Positions 9,402-17,196 are shown, counted from the stretch's first letter. The stretch: DNA of 64,000 nucleotides from CAYFNF01 sp964344485 (GCA_964344485.1 CAYFNF010000003.1:186001-250000), one strand, 5' to 3'. A program made the numbers and translations. Notes: generated by a model not told the origin, from the letters alone.

Positions 9402-9430
9402 ATGGTAAATAAAAAAAGCGTATTCGTCAA
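9402..9430 (-). promoter_or_regulatory. Promoter for tRNA-Arg
   Basis: Read leftward, TTGACG (9430-9425) and TACCAT (9407-9402) are separated by 17 bp. Transcription would start about 30 nt before the mature tRNA-Arg 5' end. Confidence 0.55.
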
Positions 9431-9446
9431 TAGCTTTGTGCGTGGA

Positions 9447-9989
9447 TTATAACTTGAACATGCGGATTGCAGTATCTCCGGCTGACTCCTCTTCTCTCTC
9501 AAGATCTTCATCGAGAAAATCCAGAAGCATCTTTCGTAAGGTGACTGGATTCTTGTCTCGCAGTGGAATCGAAAATTCTCCGCGTAGAATAGTATTTTTT
9601 GGTTTTATATAGAGCTGCTTAATTAACGGTGGTTCATAAATAACAGCAAATGACTCGATCTCACGATAGATATAGAATCTATCACCAATCTGTACGCCGG
9701 TTTCATATATCACAAACGGTAGAATTGCAGGGTCGGAACGATGGTGTGTAAAAACAATCAACGCAATGAGTAGAATGATTAGTGCAAACAAGAAATTACC
9801 ATCTGCAATTGCATAGATCAGCAGACCACCTCCGATGAGGATGGCAAAGAAATACCAAATCGGTCCACGTTCGTGTTTTTCATACTCTGGGAACTCCCAT
9901 TGTTCTAGGACGCTTCCACGTTCAATGGGGTTTACCCCCATGCGAATGGACCGCTCTCGGTCTTCATCTGTAAGGATTCTTTCTGGCAT
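9447..9989 (-). CDS. Two-segment membrane protein, DUF-type
   Basis: 180 residues. A charged N-terminus (MPERILTDEDRERS) leads to two adjacent hydrophobic segments (about 45-62 and 65-82), then a C-terminal soluble domain of about 95 residues with a pattern like TGVQIGDRFYIYREIESFAV. This resembles PH-like or YcxB/DUF5673-like domains found in small membrane proteins; no catalytic residues are visible and no function is assigned. An extended -10 box lies 8 nt before the ATG, so its mRNA is probably leaderless. It is monocistronic; the tRNA-Arg follows on the same strand. Confidence 0.78.
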   Translation of the reverse strand: MPERILTDEDRERSIRMGVNPIERGSVLEQWEFPEYEKHERGPIWYFFAILIGGGLLIYAIADGNFLFALIILLIALIVFTHHRSDPAILPFVIYETGVQIGDRFYIYREIESFAVIYEPPLIKQLYIKPKNTILRGEFSIPLRDKNPVTLRKMLLDFLDEDLEREEESAGDTAIRMFKL

Positions 9990-9997
9990 ACATACGT

Positions 9998-10006
9998 ATT
10001 ATAGCA
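9998..10006 (-). promoter_or_regulatory. Extended -10 giving a leaderless mRNA
   Basis: Read leftward, TGC-TATAAT (10006-9998) is an extended -10 element. Only 8 nt separate it from the ATG at 9989, placing the expected transcription start at or within two bases of the start codon. Confidence 0.7.
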
Positions 10007-10060
10007 TTTTTTTTATCGAATGAAAAGGGGATATTTCAACTGTTTTTTACTAGATTTTTA

Positions 10061-10088
10061 TTGACTTTTTTAAAAAAATCGTTATAGT
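10061..10088 (+). promoter_or_regulatory. Promoter of the structured RNA / tRNA-Ser cluster
   Basis: TTGACT (10061-10066) and TATAGT (10083-10088) are 16 bp apart. The predicted start near 10095 precedes the structured RNA at 10121 and the two tRNA-Ser genes. Confidence 0.65.
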
Positions 10089-10120
10089 TAGTAGCGCACG
10101 TTTCAGTTTGAGTGATATAT

Positions 10121-10249
10121 GGAGAGGTAGCTGAGTGGGTTCGAGCGGGCAATAAGTGAATGCATTTCTGCATTCACGGCCGCGAGAACGGGCGAACGAT
10201 GCTGCAAAGCAGCCGTGAGTCCCGGATGAAAGCGATGAAATACCTCTCT
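10121..10249 (+). ncRNA. tRNA-Ser-like structured RNA of unknown function
   Basis: About 129 nt. The ends pair as GGAGAGGTA with TACCTCTCT, and the first 26 nt match the 5' part of the neighbouring tRNA-Ser genes (GAGGTxGCTGAGTGG, D-arm like). After that no anticodon arm or T arm can be drawn. Instead there is a perfect 9-bp hairpin GTGAATGCA-TTTC-TGCATTCAC and a nested hairpin (CGGG...ACG...GCTGC-AAA-GCAGC...CGT...CCCG). It could be a tRNA-Ser interrupted by a hairpin element, a Y-RNA-like tRNA mimic, or a new small RNA. It lies first after a good promoter. Confidence 0.5.
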
Positions 10250-10277
10250 TGGCTTCATTTCAATATAGTTCTAACTT

Positions 10278-10369
10278 GGAGAGGTGGCTGAGTGGTTGAA
10301 AGCGACGGATTGCTAATCCGTTATATCGGTATTTAGCCGGTATCGAGGGTTCAAATCCCTCCCTCTCCG
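10278..10369 (+). tRNA. tRNA-Ser (anticodon GCT)
   Basis: 92 nt class II tRNA: acceptor GGAGAGG/CCTCTCC, anticodon stem ACGGA/TCCGT with loop TTGCTAA (GCT), long variable arm, T arm GAGGG-TTCAAAT-CCCTC, discriminator G. The CCA end is not encoded. It reads AGC/AGU codons. Confidence 0.95.
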
Positions 10370-10393
10370 CAGGACCGATTTTTTTGTACGTCT

Positions 10394-10480
10394 GGAGAGA
10401 TGACAGAGCGGTCGAATGTGACGGTCTTGAAAACCGTTGGGCCTTCACGGGTCCCGTGGGTTCGAATCCCACTCTCTCCG
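10394..10480 (+). tRNA. tRNA-Ser (anticodon TGA)
   Basis: 87 nt class II tRNA: acceptor GGAGAGA/TCTCTCC, anticodon stem ACGGT/ACCGT with loop CTTGAAA (TGA), variable arm TGGGCC...GGTCCC, T arm GTGGG-TTCGAAT-CCCAC, discriminator G. It reads UCA and other UCN codons. The next gene starts 1 base downstream, so tRNA processing probably frees that mRNA. Confidence 0.95.
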
Positions 10481-10481
10481 C

Positions 10482-10865
10482 ATGACCATACCTTTTCTTA
10501 TTTCTAACATAACAATTGTCCTCCTCTTTGTCGGACACTTGTACTATGGAGATAAAGAAATAAAACGAATTGAACCAAGGGATTCATCTGTTAATCAAGG
10601 TCTTTGGACATTGGCACGAGTTGCATGGCACTGGGTATCTTGGGACTTATTGTTCATTGCGATACTCATGGCCTTAGTAAATTTTACAGGTGTTTTTTCA
10701 GGGAATGAAGCTATTGTACAAAAAATTATCGCGGTTTACATCATTGGAGTTTCCGTCTCTTGGACAATCACCACTTGTATATCTCGGCCATGCGAGAAAA
10801 AATTCGTTATGTTTATTCCTGCTGCGCTGATTATTCTGAGTATAGGCATACTGGCTTTTTTCTAA
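10482..10865 (+). CDS. Small four-helix membrane protein, hypothetical
   Basis: 127 residues. The ATG at 10482, directly after the tRNA-Ser discriminator base, is chosen because upstream in-frame codons lie inside the tRNA. Hydrophobic segments are at about 4-20, 45-66, 78-96 and 105-125. A polar loop (YGDKEIKRIEPRDSSVNQG) follows the first segment, and Trp/His residues (ARVAWHWVSW) lie at the second membrane edge. The family is not recognised. Its message would share the tRNA cluster promoter and be released by tRNA 3' processing, with essentially no leader (inference). Confidence 0.65.
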   Translation: MTIPFLISNITIVLLFVGHLYYGDKEIKRIEPRDSSVNQGLWTLARVAWHWVSWDLLFIAILMALVNFTGVFSGNEAIVQKIIAVYIIGVSVSWTITTCISRPCEKKFVMFIPAALIILSIGILAFF

Positions 10866-10883
10866 AAATTTGCGAGAGCTACT

Positions 10884-11594
10884 ATGGAACAACACCTCCA
10901 CATTCCAACAGATGACGGGCATCAGATATATGGAGTATTGAACGGTGGCAGCGAGGAAAAGCTCATCATCTTTGTGCATGGTCTTACAGGAAACATGAAT
11001 GAGCATCAGTTCTATAATGCTGCTCGATTCTTTCCTGAGCACGGTTTTTCGACGTTTCGTTTTAATCTCTACTCTGGAAAAGGAGATGCACGCACTCTTA
11101 CTGACTGTTCACTCGATACTCATGTGCAGGACCTCAATGCAGTTATTGCTTACTTCACTGACAGTTACCAATATCTTTATCTTGTGGGCCATAGTTTCGG
11201 TGGGCCAGCTATTCTTTATACGGATACGAAATCAGTCACATCAATTGTGCTATGGGATCCGTCATATGATCCACTGGCATATCTCGGGGATGAAATCCAG
11301 TATAACGAACAGTTAGGACAATATATCCTCTCTTGGGAAAATGAATATATCATCTCCTCTGAGATGTATGACAGCTGGAAACAGTGCGGAGAAAAACTAT
11401 TAGCACTCTTTTCTACACCCACTAAGATCATCTGTGCTGGACAGGATGTGTTATACAAAGACTGGAAAAACAATAGTGCTCATCTCCCTCCAGAAACAGA
11501 GCTCGCTCTGATTAAAGACGCAGGCCACTGTTTTGATGAGGAGGGAGCTGAAGAACAACTCTTTCAAGAAACCCTTAATTGGTTCACCTTATAA
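10884..11594 (+). CDS. Alpha/beta hydrolase (serine esterase-like)
   Basis: 236 residues, cytosolic. The fold is clear: oxyanion strand LIIFVHGLTGNMNEHQ near residue 35, nucleophile elbow GHSFGG near residue 104, acid Asp in IICAGQDVLYKD near residue 191, and catalytic His in KDAGHCFDEEGAEE near residue 214. These match the Ser-Asp-His order of small esterases and acyl-peptide hydrolase-like enzymes. The substrate cannot be told. It lies 18 bp after the small membrane gene and overlaps none; it heads a run of closely spaced rightward genes. Confidence 0.85.
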   Translation: MEQHLHIPTDDGHQIYGVLNGGSEEKLIIFVHGLTGNMNEHQFYNAARFFPEHGFSTFRFNLYSGKGDARTLTDCSLDTHVQDLNAVIAYFTDSYQYLYLVGHSFGGPAILYTDTKSVTSIVLWDPSYDPLAYLGDEIQYNEQLGQYILSWENEYIISSEMYDSWKQCGEKLLALFSTPTKIICAGQDVLYKDWKNNSAHLPPETELALIKDAGHCFDEEGAEEQLFQETLNWFTL

Positions 11595-11599
11595 CACAT

Positions 11600-11989
11600 A
11601 TGAAACAAGCACTCGCAGTATTACTCGCAGGAGCATGGATAACACTCTCGGAATTCATTCGTAACGAATTCTTGCTAAAAAGCTACTGGACGGACCACTA
11701 TAATACACTGAGCCTAACCTTTGAAACGCTTCCACTCAATGGTGTATTGTGGTTCATATGGAGCCTGATCTTTGCGTTTATAGTCATGAAGCTGTTGCAA
11801 AACAACTCTTTAAAAGAAACTCTCATTATTTCCTGGCTCGCTGCGTTTGTGATGATGTGGATCACGATCTACAACCTTCAAGTGCTCCCTCTCCCGCTAC
11901 TGTTATTTGCAGTTCCATGGAGTATACTGGAAGTACTGATCGCAATAATAATAGTTCAAACCATATGCGAAAAACTCAAAAGGAATTAG
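11600..11989 (+). CDS. Small membrane protein, hypothetical
   Basis: 129 residues starting at the ATG at 11600, five bases after the hydrolase stop. Four hydrophobic stretches (about 5-20, 48-66, 75-95 and 102-122) suggest a four-helix integral membrane protein with little outside the bilayer; SEFIRNEFLLKSYWTDHY forms the first loop. The size and layout match many uncharacterised small membrane proteins. Its 3' end overlaps the next coding region by 25 bp, indicating translational coupling. Confidence 0.65.
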   Translation: MKQALAVLLAGAWITLSEFIRNEFLLKSYWTDHYNTLSLTFETLPLNGVLWFIWSLIFAFIVMKLLQNNSLKETLIISWLAAFVMMWITIYNLQVLPLPLLLFAVPWSILEVLIAIIIVQTICEKLKRN

Positions 11990-12348
11990 TATCCATCTAT
12001 AAACGCTTGAAAAAGATACTGAAGCAATACGAAGATCCACTCAAACCTAAAATGGATCTGGATAGCAAATACGACCTCTGGTCTTTTAAAGAAGTAGAGA
12101 TTGCAGGTAGAACAAGAGATGAAGTCTACTTTGCAGGCATCATCATTCAAAGCTCTTACGTTGGGTTCTACTTCATGCCAGTGTATACTGACAAAACACT
12201 GAAAGAAGTGTTCAAACCGGAATTATTAGGGTTGTTAAAGGGGAAATCGTGTTTTCATATCAAATCCCTGGACGCGAAGTTAGAGAAGGAAATTGAGCAA
12301 GCAGTAAAAAAGGGCTATCAGCTCTATAAAAAAAGAGGCTGGGTATAA
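11965..12348 (+). CDS. DUF1801-like small cytosolic protein
   Basis: 127 residues from the ATG at 11965, which overlaps the preceding gene by 25 bp in another frame. The protein begins with a basic helix (MRKTQKELVSIYKRLKKIL), then YDLWSFKEVEIAGRTRDEVYFAGIIIQSSYVGFYFMPVY and the ending KGKSCFHIKSLDAKLEKEIEQAVKKGYQLYKKRGWV. This order resembles YdhG/DUF1801 proteins (frataxin-like alpha-beta fold) in which a CFHIK core strand is followed by a C-terminal helix. The function of the family is unclear. An in-frame start upstream (11749) would produce an unrelated tail and is rejected. Confidence 0.7.
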   Translation: MRKTQKELVSIYKRLKKILKQYEDPLKPKMDLDSKYDLWSFKEVEIAGRTRDEVYFAGIIIQSSYVGFYFMPVYTDKTLKEVFKPELLGLLKGKSCFHIKSLDAKLEKEIEQAVKKGYQLYKKRGWV

Positions 12349-12357
12349 CACCAGCTA

Positions 12358-12363
12358 TATAAT
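12358..12363 (+). promoter_or_regulatory. Possible -10 box before the 60-residue gene
   Basis: TATAAT lies 17 nt before the ATG at 12381. No good -35 box is visible, so this is only a candidate promoter. Confidence 0.35.
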
Positions 12364-12380
12364 TCTATAGACATACAACT

Positions 12381-12563
12381 ATGGGTAAAAAAATACATGA
12401 CAGCGGACCGTCAGGAGCAATCTATGGCCTTGGTTTAATCGGAGCATTGGTCTACTACATTGCACATGCTTCTGGTTTCTGGGTCGGAGTACTCGGAGTG
12501 CTGAAAGCGCTGGTCTGGCCAGCATTTGTGGTCTATGACCTGATGAAGTTTCTGAACATGTAA
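12381..12563 (+). CDS. Small membrane protein (60 residues)
   Basis: 60 residues: short polar N-terminus (MGKKIHDSGPSGAIYG), then hydrophobic helices about 15-30 and 32-52, ending VVYDLMKFLNM. The composition (Gly, Val, Trp) and length match small membrane proteins common in CPR and other bacteria, often linked to envelope stress; the family is not identified. It has a TATAAT box upstream and a clear bidirectional terminator eight bases downstream, so it could be a monocistronic unit. Confidence 0.65.
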   Translation: MGKKIHDSGPSGAIYGLGLIGALVYYIAHASGFWVGVLGVLKALVWPAFVVYDLMKFLNM

Positions 12564-12570
12564 ACAAATA

Positions 12571-12604
12571 AAAAAACTTGCAGCGCTTTCGCTCAAGTTT
12601 TTTA
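12571..12604. terminator. Bidirectional terminator
   Basis: AAAAAACTTG, a bulged C, AGCG, loop CTTT, CGCT, then CAAGTTTTTT. A and T runs on both sides let it end the rightward small gene (12563) and the leftward Tat-exported gene (12609). Confidence 0.85.
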
Positions 12605-12608
12605 TTCT

Positions 12609-13571
12609 CTATTCAGCTAACCATGCGAGCTGGTTATAGTACCCTGGATGCACTTGCTCCATGCATGATCCTTCGGTCCGAAGAAAGTGCCGGAGCGCTT
12701 CTTTATCGTCTTCTGTTCTGGGAGTATATTCAAAGTGCTGAAAGTGATCTACTTGTCCATTAAAGATAAAACTGCGAGCATGACGAAGTAGCTGAAGCGT
12801 TTCATCAGATGCTTTCCCATATACTGAAAGTTGTTGCATATACGCTTCAGCGAAATGCTTTGGGATCTCTCTTTTTGCTGGGCCTTCACTCCATCGGGGG
12901 TTTACTGAACCGATATTCCGCTGCGGTATGGTTTCTGTGCCAAATGAATCATATGGACCAAGATCTCTATGAGTAATCGGCACAGTGACCCTTGCGTCTC
13001 CAACGTGAGAATACGCTAAAGCATGCCCGCGCATTGGCCACATGACGCCAGAATCAACTCCCATTTGTTGTGTTACGTACGCATAAAACGCTGCTCCAGT
13101 ATCACACTCTAGAATTGAATACATACCATCTTGGCCGGTAGCGCCTGTTACTGCATCAAATCCATCTGGGTGTAAGTACTCTATTGTTGCATTTGGTGTT
13201 GGACCTCGATCAATATGCTGGTAACCAAAACGCAAGAATCCAGAGCTACGAAATGCTTCGTAGTTCATCTTTGCAACCATGTAGGAACGAAAATTCTCTT
13301 CAGTCGGTTCTACCTCGTGGTCCTTGCAGAAATTCATAAACTGCTCTTGTTGAATCGGTAACTTCATTAACTTCAGCACCTCTTCACGAGCGGCTGCAGT
13401 AAAATCACGAATTTCAATGGTCTCGACTGCGTGTTGCTCAGCTGTGCGCATTAATTCTCCAGCAGTTGCTTTGGGCGCAATTGCAGCAGCGCCAAGAAGC
13501 GACCCTGCAAGCTGTAAAAACTTTCTTCTATCCGGACCACTACGGCCGGGTCCTGAATCTCGTCTTTTCAT
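12609..13571 (-). CDS. Tat-exported protein of unknown function
   Basis: 320 residues. The N-terminus carries a twin-arginine signal, DRRKFLQLAGSLLGAAAIAPKATA (RR at about 15-16), with cleavage near residue 37. The mature part is an alpha-beta protein with several His, Trp and acidic residues (YQHIDRG, MWPMRGHALAYSHVG, VDHFQHFEYTPRTEDD). No family is recognised; Tat export implies it folds in the cytoplasm, often with a cofactor. No tat genes are in the window. The promoter puts the -10 box 6 nt from the ATG, so the mRNA is probably leaderless. Confidence 0.75.
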   Translation of the reverse strand: MKRRDSGPGRSGPDRRKFLQLAGSLLGAAAIAPKATAGELMRTAEQHAVETIEIRDFTAAAREEVLKLMKLPIQQEQFMNFCKDHEVEPTEENFRSYMVAKMNYEAFRSSGFLRFGYQHIDRGPTPNATIEYLHPDGFDAVTGATGQDGMYSILECDTGAAFYAYVTQQMGVDSGVMWPMRGHALAYSHVGDARVTVPITHRDLGPYDSFGTETIPQRNIGSVNPRWSEGPAKREIPKHFAEAYMQQLSVYGKASDETLQLLRHARSFIFNGQVDHFQHFEYTPRTEDDKEALRHFLRTEGSCMEQVHPGYYNQLAWLAE

Positions 13572-13577
13572 ATAGTG

Positions 13578-13606
13578 ATTTTAACATATTTGGCAAAAAA
13601 AATCAA
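13578..13606 (-). promoter_or_regulatory. Leaderless-type promoter of the Tat substrate gene
   Basis: Read leftward, TTGATT (13606-13601), 17 bp, TAAAAT (13583-13578), then 6 nt to the ATG at 13571. A nearly identical layout, including the TTGATTTTTTTTGC start, is found before the gene at 59095. Confidence 0.7.
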
Positions 13607-13632
13607 GTCCTACACATAAATCCCCTTTTTTT

Positions 13633-13641
13633 TGATATAAT
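13633..13641 (+). promoter_or_regulatory. Extended -10 promoter of the TMEM43-like gene
   Basis: TGA-TATAAT (13633-13641) is an extended -10 box about 35 nt before the ATG at 13676. No strong -35 is visible, which an extended -10 can tolerate. It is divergent from the Tat substrate promoter. Confidence 0.55.
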
Positions 13642-13675
13642 AGAATCAGTATAAAAAACAATTAAATAAAACACT

Positions 13676-14893
13676 ATGGTTGATCGAATCACCAAGGTCA
13701 CGCGCACTGGGTACGGATCGCGTGTGGGCCAGTCTATTGGCGGCGTTCTTATTGGACTGCTGCTATTTGTCGCGTCGTTCGTTGTGCTCTACTGGAACGA
13801 AGGCCGGCAAGACATGTCTCTGATTGCAGCAACTGCAACTGAGATTGAAGCAGAGACAGCAAACCAAGACGCTTCATTGGATGGAACGCTCGTTTCTCTC
13901 ACCGGAACACTTTCCACCGATGAAACACTTGGCGATGACTTTCTTGTTGCTGGCGACTATATCGCTGTCAAACGAACTGTCGAGATGTATGCATGGGAAG
14001 AGTCCACGTCCAGCGAAACGCACACAGAGACTGGTGGTTCTGAGACAACCGAAACTACATACGAGTACGACACAGTATGGACAGAGACACCTGCTGACTC
14101 AGATGACTTTGAGTACTCAGGGAGTTACTATAATCCAACTAAGGAGATTGAAAGCGTCACAAAAACTGTTACTGACGCAAAAGTAGGTGTATATGCTGTA
14201 GATGCAGACGATGCAGAACTGCCAGGTTTTGATGAGGTATCACTTTCAGAAGACAACACGTATATCCTAGATACAGCTGCTGACCTCTATTGGGAAGATC
14301 CGCTATACGACACCTATTATGAATACGGGGATCAAGCACTATCTAGTTCATACATCTACATTGGATACGGCACATTAGATAACCCAACGGTCGGAGACTA
14401 TCGTATCAGCTACTCCGTGCTACCAGCTGGTGAAGATGTGACGGCATTCGGAGAACTAGATGGAACAAAAGTAGCAAGCTACACAGATGAAGACGGTAAC
14501 ACCTTATATCGCTTGTTTGACGGCTCTCGTGAAGAAGCAATTGCAACACTACACACCGAACATGTGACTTCTACATGGATCTTACGTGTAGTTGGATTCT
14601 TCATGATGTGGATTGGACTCGCAGCTGTGTTTGGGCCAGTAAGCACGGTACTCTCCTTTATTCCATTCCTTGGCAAGCTCAGCAAGAGTTTAATCGGGGT
14701 AGTAGCATTTGTCGTAGCGCTTGTACTGTCAGTGCTTACCATTGTTATCTCCATGATCCTACACAGCGTTGTCGCACTGATTATTATCGGTATTCTCGTA
14801 CTTGCTGGAGTCGTGCTCATTGTTATGGGATATAAGAAAAAGAAAGGTGAAACTCCACCTGCATCCCCTCCATCTCCGGAGCCTACTCAATAA
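13676..14893 (+). CDS. TMEM43 family membrane protein
   Basis: 405 residues. It opens with the TMEM43-type N-terminus (RVGQSIGGVLIGLLLFVASFVVLYWNEGR; membrane helix about 18-41), followed by a large extracytoplasmic region of about 260 residues rich in Thr, Glu, Asp and Tyr. Three closely spaced membrane helices follow (about 306-325, 335-360 and 362-382), then a Pro-rich tail. The order of one helix, big loop and helical cluster matches TMEM43/DUF1625 proteins, which occur in bacteria and as the human LUMA protein; their role in membrane organisation is poorly defined. The B3/B4 gene follows 9 bp downstream in the same unit. Confidence 0.85.
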   Translation: MVDRITKVTRTGYGSRVGQSIGGVLIGLLLFVASFVVLYWNEGRQDMSLIAATATEIEAETANQDASLDGTLVSLTGTLSTDETLGDDFLVAGDYIAVKRTVEMYAWEESTSSETHTETGGSETTETTYEYDTVWTETPADSDDFEYSGSYYNPTKEIESVTKTVTDAKVGVYAVDADDAELPGFDEVSLSEDNTYILDTAADLYWEDPLYDTYYEYGDQALSSSYIYIGYGTLDNPTVGDYRISYSVLPAGEDVTAFGELDGTKVASYTDEDGNTLYRLFDGSREEAIATLHTEHVTSTWILRVVGFFMMWIGLAAVFGPVSTVLSFIPFLGKLSKSLIGVVAFVVALVLSVLTIVISMILHSVVALIIIGILVLAGVVLIVMGYKKKKGETPPASPPSPEPTQ

Positions 14894-14902
14894 ATAGATT
14901 CA

Positions 14903-15604
14903 ATGAATTGTACAATTGATCAACAACTGTTTACGCAGTTCCCGTCTTTGAATATCGGCATTCTGGTTGTGCGTGGAATTGATAATGCTGGTACATCCGA
15001 GGAAGTGGCGCAGCTGTTGCGTGAACAAGAAACACGAATTAAAGCACAACATAACCTGGAAACACTATCCGAACAGCCCCAGATTCATGCGTGGAGAGAG
15101 GCGTATCGATGGTTTGGTGCAAAGCCTAAGAAATATCGATGCTCTGTTGAAAATCTCTATCGCATGGTGCTAGAAGATGTAGAGCTGCGACACATCAACA
15201 AGCTGGTTGATATCTATAATGTCATGTCGCTCAAGCACATGGTACCGGTTGGGGGAGATGACTTGGATAAGATTGACGGTGGCTTGACGTTAACCGTGGC
15301 AACAGGAGATGAACCGTTTACGCAATTAAACGCCGAAAAAACTACACACCCCAAAGAGGGCGAAGTGGTCTACAGGGACGACAAAGAAGTGCTCTGCCGC
15401 CGATGGAACTGGAGAGAGTGTGATAAATCCAAAATGACAGAACAGACCACGAACGCACTATTAGTTGTTGAAGCGCTCCCGCCAACAACCGAACAAGACC
15501 TTCAAACAGCAATACAAGACCTTCAATCTCTTGCCCAGCAGTACTGCGGTGGTACAAGTGAAATACATATATTAAATAGCGCAACTCCGAGCTGCGCTAT
15601 TTAA
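14903..15604 (+). CDS. Stand-alone B3/B4 tRNA-binding domain protein
   Basis: 233 residues. The whole chain matches a free B3/B4 domain, the module that edits mischarged Tyr-tRNA in the phenylalanyl-tRNA synthetase beta subunit: HAWREAYRWFGAKPKKYRCSVENL near residue 60, HINKLVDIYNVMSLKHMVPVGGDDLDKI near residue 100, and a downstream GEVVYRDDKEVLCRRWNWRECDKSKMTE stretch. Free-standing versions may hydrolyse misacylated or damaged aminoacyl-tRNAs or bind tRNA (family knowledge; substrate unknown here). It probably shares the TMEM43-like promoter. Its last codons lie inside a terminator hairpin. Confidence 0.85.
   Translation: MNCTIDQQLFTQFPSLNIGILVVRGIDNAGTSEEVAQLLREQETRIKAQHNLETLSEQPQIHAWREAYRWFGAKPKKYRCSVENLYRMVLEDVELRHINKLVDIYNVMSLKHMVPVGGDDLDKIDGGLTLTVATGDEPFTQLNAEKTTHPKEGEVVYRDDKEVLCRRWNWRECDKSKMTEQTTNALLVVEALPPTTEQDLQTAIQDLQSLAQQYCGGTSEIHILNSATPSCAI
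15574..15602 (+). terminator. Hairpin overlapping the B3/B4 gene stop
   Basis: A perfect 10-bp stem AAATAGCGCA/TGCGCTATTT with a 9-nt loop overlaps the last codons of the B3/B4 gene. The downstream T-run is short, so it may work as a terminator or as an mRNA 3'-end stabiliser. Confidence 0.6.
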
Positions 15605-15627
15605 AGAGAACTTGATATCAGAACTAA

Positions 15628-16497
15628 CTACCGCATCTTCTTGTTCTTTTGCGCACGTAATGCGAGTATTTCGTCGTACACTTGTTTGCTATACCCTTCT
15701 AGATCGTCCTCAGTTCGATACTCAGTAATATGCGGGCTAATAAACGCCTTGTCTTTCTTTAAGTAGAATCGCTTCGCACCAATAGCGTCCAGTATCACCT
15801 GTGTTGGTTCAAGAGTAATCAGCTCCCTCCCCCATTTCATTTTATCTAAGTCATAGATTATTGAGAGTGCTATCACGATAATTGGCGGGAATGTTAATAC
15901 AATTGTTTTATACAAGAAGTGCGAGGTGTCCAAGAAAAGCGTTGAAAGAAAAATCACAATTGAGAGCGCGATCAGGATGAGCCACTCAGTAAAGAATAAA
16001 CGCTCGCGGTAGAGTGTGTTCATTTTAATAGTAGATTGCGTATAGGTATTATGGCTGATCATCATGTACTCAAAATACAGCTCGTCTTTCTTTTGATTAA
16101 TATCTACTAACTCAAACGTTTTAGCTACATCGTTATAGTACGGCTCTTCGAACTGACCTTCATCCCAAAGAATAGACTCATCAGCAATTGCACTCATCTC
16201 CATACGCTTTTTAAACTCTTTCTCAAACTTCGGGTTCTTTAGATAGAAGTATTCTGCACGACGGACTAAATTCATACCAGAAGCTGATCGGTCTCCTTGC
16301 AGTGAACGGATCTCTGTATAGCGAGTCCAGAGCTCTGAGATAAAAAATCCAACCAGTAATCCAAATAGGATACTGGAGATGCTCAGGATTACCCCGATGA
16401 TTTCAATATCTGCGCTTGGGAACCCAAAACCGAACTTAATAATCGCAATAACAATCATTGTTACAGCGATAAGTATAATGGTTCTCCAGTTCTTCAT
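15628..16497 (-). CDS. Four-segment membrane protein, hypothetical
   Basis: 289 residues. Two hydrophobic helices at about 6-26 and 33-54 are followed by a cytosolic-looking charged region of about 115 residues (RRAEYFYLKNPKFEKEFKKR...), then two more helices at about 168-187 and 195-215 and a charged C-terminal domain. The two-plus-two helix plan with a long intermediate loop resembles bestrophin-like/DUF4239 membrane proteins (weak, by eye). It starts 4 bp after the stop of the upstream SGNH-like gene (17170-16502), so the two form one leftward operon. Confidence 0.65.
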   Translation of the reverse strand: MKNWRTIILIAVTMIVIAIIKFGFGFPSADIEIIGVILSISSILFGLLVGFFISELWTRYTEIRSLQGDRSASGMNLVRRAEYFYLKNPKFEKEFKKRMEMSAIADESILWDEGQFEEPYYNDVAKTFELVDINQKKDELYFEYMMISHNTYTQSTIKMNTLYRERLFFTEWLILIALSIVIFLSTLFLDTSHFLYKTIVLTFPPIIVIALSIIYDLDKMKWGRELITLEPTQVILDAIGAKRFYLKKDKAFISPHITEYRTEDDLEGYSKQVYDEILALRAQKNKKMR

Positions 16498-16501
16498 AGT
16501 G

Positions 16502-17170
16502 TTATTTGTAATGCTTATTGAGTAGTTTTAGAACTTTCTTTCCAACACGCTTACCAGAGTTCGACTTCGGATGCCCGTCATACGGATCAGAGACATATTT
16601 CCGCTTCATATACCAGTGTTTTGGTCCTGTAAGCTGATAGAATAACCGGAATGAGTCTAAATTATCACCGTTGTAATCTGAGATGTAGCGTTTTTTCAAC
16701 CACTTATCAAACTTCTTTGCGCGCTTGGCGTTTGCTTTGCTGGTCATCTGTCTTGGTAGTGGAGGTGTAGACCACGGGATAAATAGCACATCTGGATGCG
16801 CTTGAAATATATCGTACAGTTTTCGATACTCCTTTTTATACTCGTTCAACTGTGCCTTGGATGAAATATCACTATTTGGATAACATGATTTAAACATCAA
16901 GACGTCTGGAGTACCAATAATATCCCAAGAATCTGGATCAGAGAGCTGATCATGCCAGTCATTATAATCTGTCGCTCCATCCCACCACGGTGCGCGCAGG
17001 TCGTATCCGTTGTTTTCTAGCTTGGTTTTCATGCCTCCGTCACGATAGATCTCTCCAGTAGAGTGATGGATAAAAAAGACCTCTACATCAGCGGCTTCGC
17101 CCGCAAACGGGAAACAAAAAAACGCGCAGGAGATGAGCGTTGTTGTTAATCCAATGCCAATAATTCTCAT
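16502..17170 (-). CDS. Secreted SGNH-hydrolase-like protein
   Basis: 222 residues from the ATG at 17170; a GTG at 17191 would coincide with the expected transcription start. A signal peptide covers about residues 1-27 (IGIGLTTTLISCAFFCFPFAGEAA, AEA-type cleavage). The mature chain begins VEVFFIHHSTGEIYRDGG, where the Ser after HH may be the nucleophile. Near the C-terminus DPYDGHPKSNSG resembles the Asp-x-x-His block of SGNH/GDSL esterases, so an esterase or deacetylase acting outside the cell is plausible. The Gly and Asn oxyanion motifs are not obvious, and the assignment is tentative. Confidence 0.6.
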   Translation of the reverse strand: MRIIGIGLTTTLISCAFFCFPFAGEAADVEVFFIHHSTGEIYRDGGMKTKLENNGYDLRAPWWDGATDYNDWHDQLSDPDSWDIIGTPDVLMFKSCYPNSDISSKAQLNEYKKEYRKLYDIFQAHPDVLFIPWSTPPLPRQMTSKANAKRAKKFDKWLKKRYISDYNGDNLDSFRLFYQLTGPKHWYMKRKYVSDPYDGHPKSNSGKRVGKKVLKLLNKHYK

Positions 17171-17196
17171 ATTGTTTGCGTTACTTATCACTTAGT

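Noticed and set aside
10121..10249. Ordinary tRNA-Ser with an intron
   Set aside because: No T arm or anticodon arm can be formed even after removing the middle hairpins.
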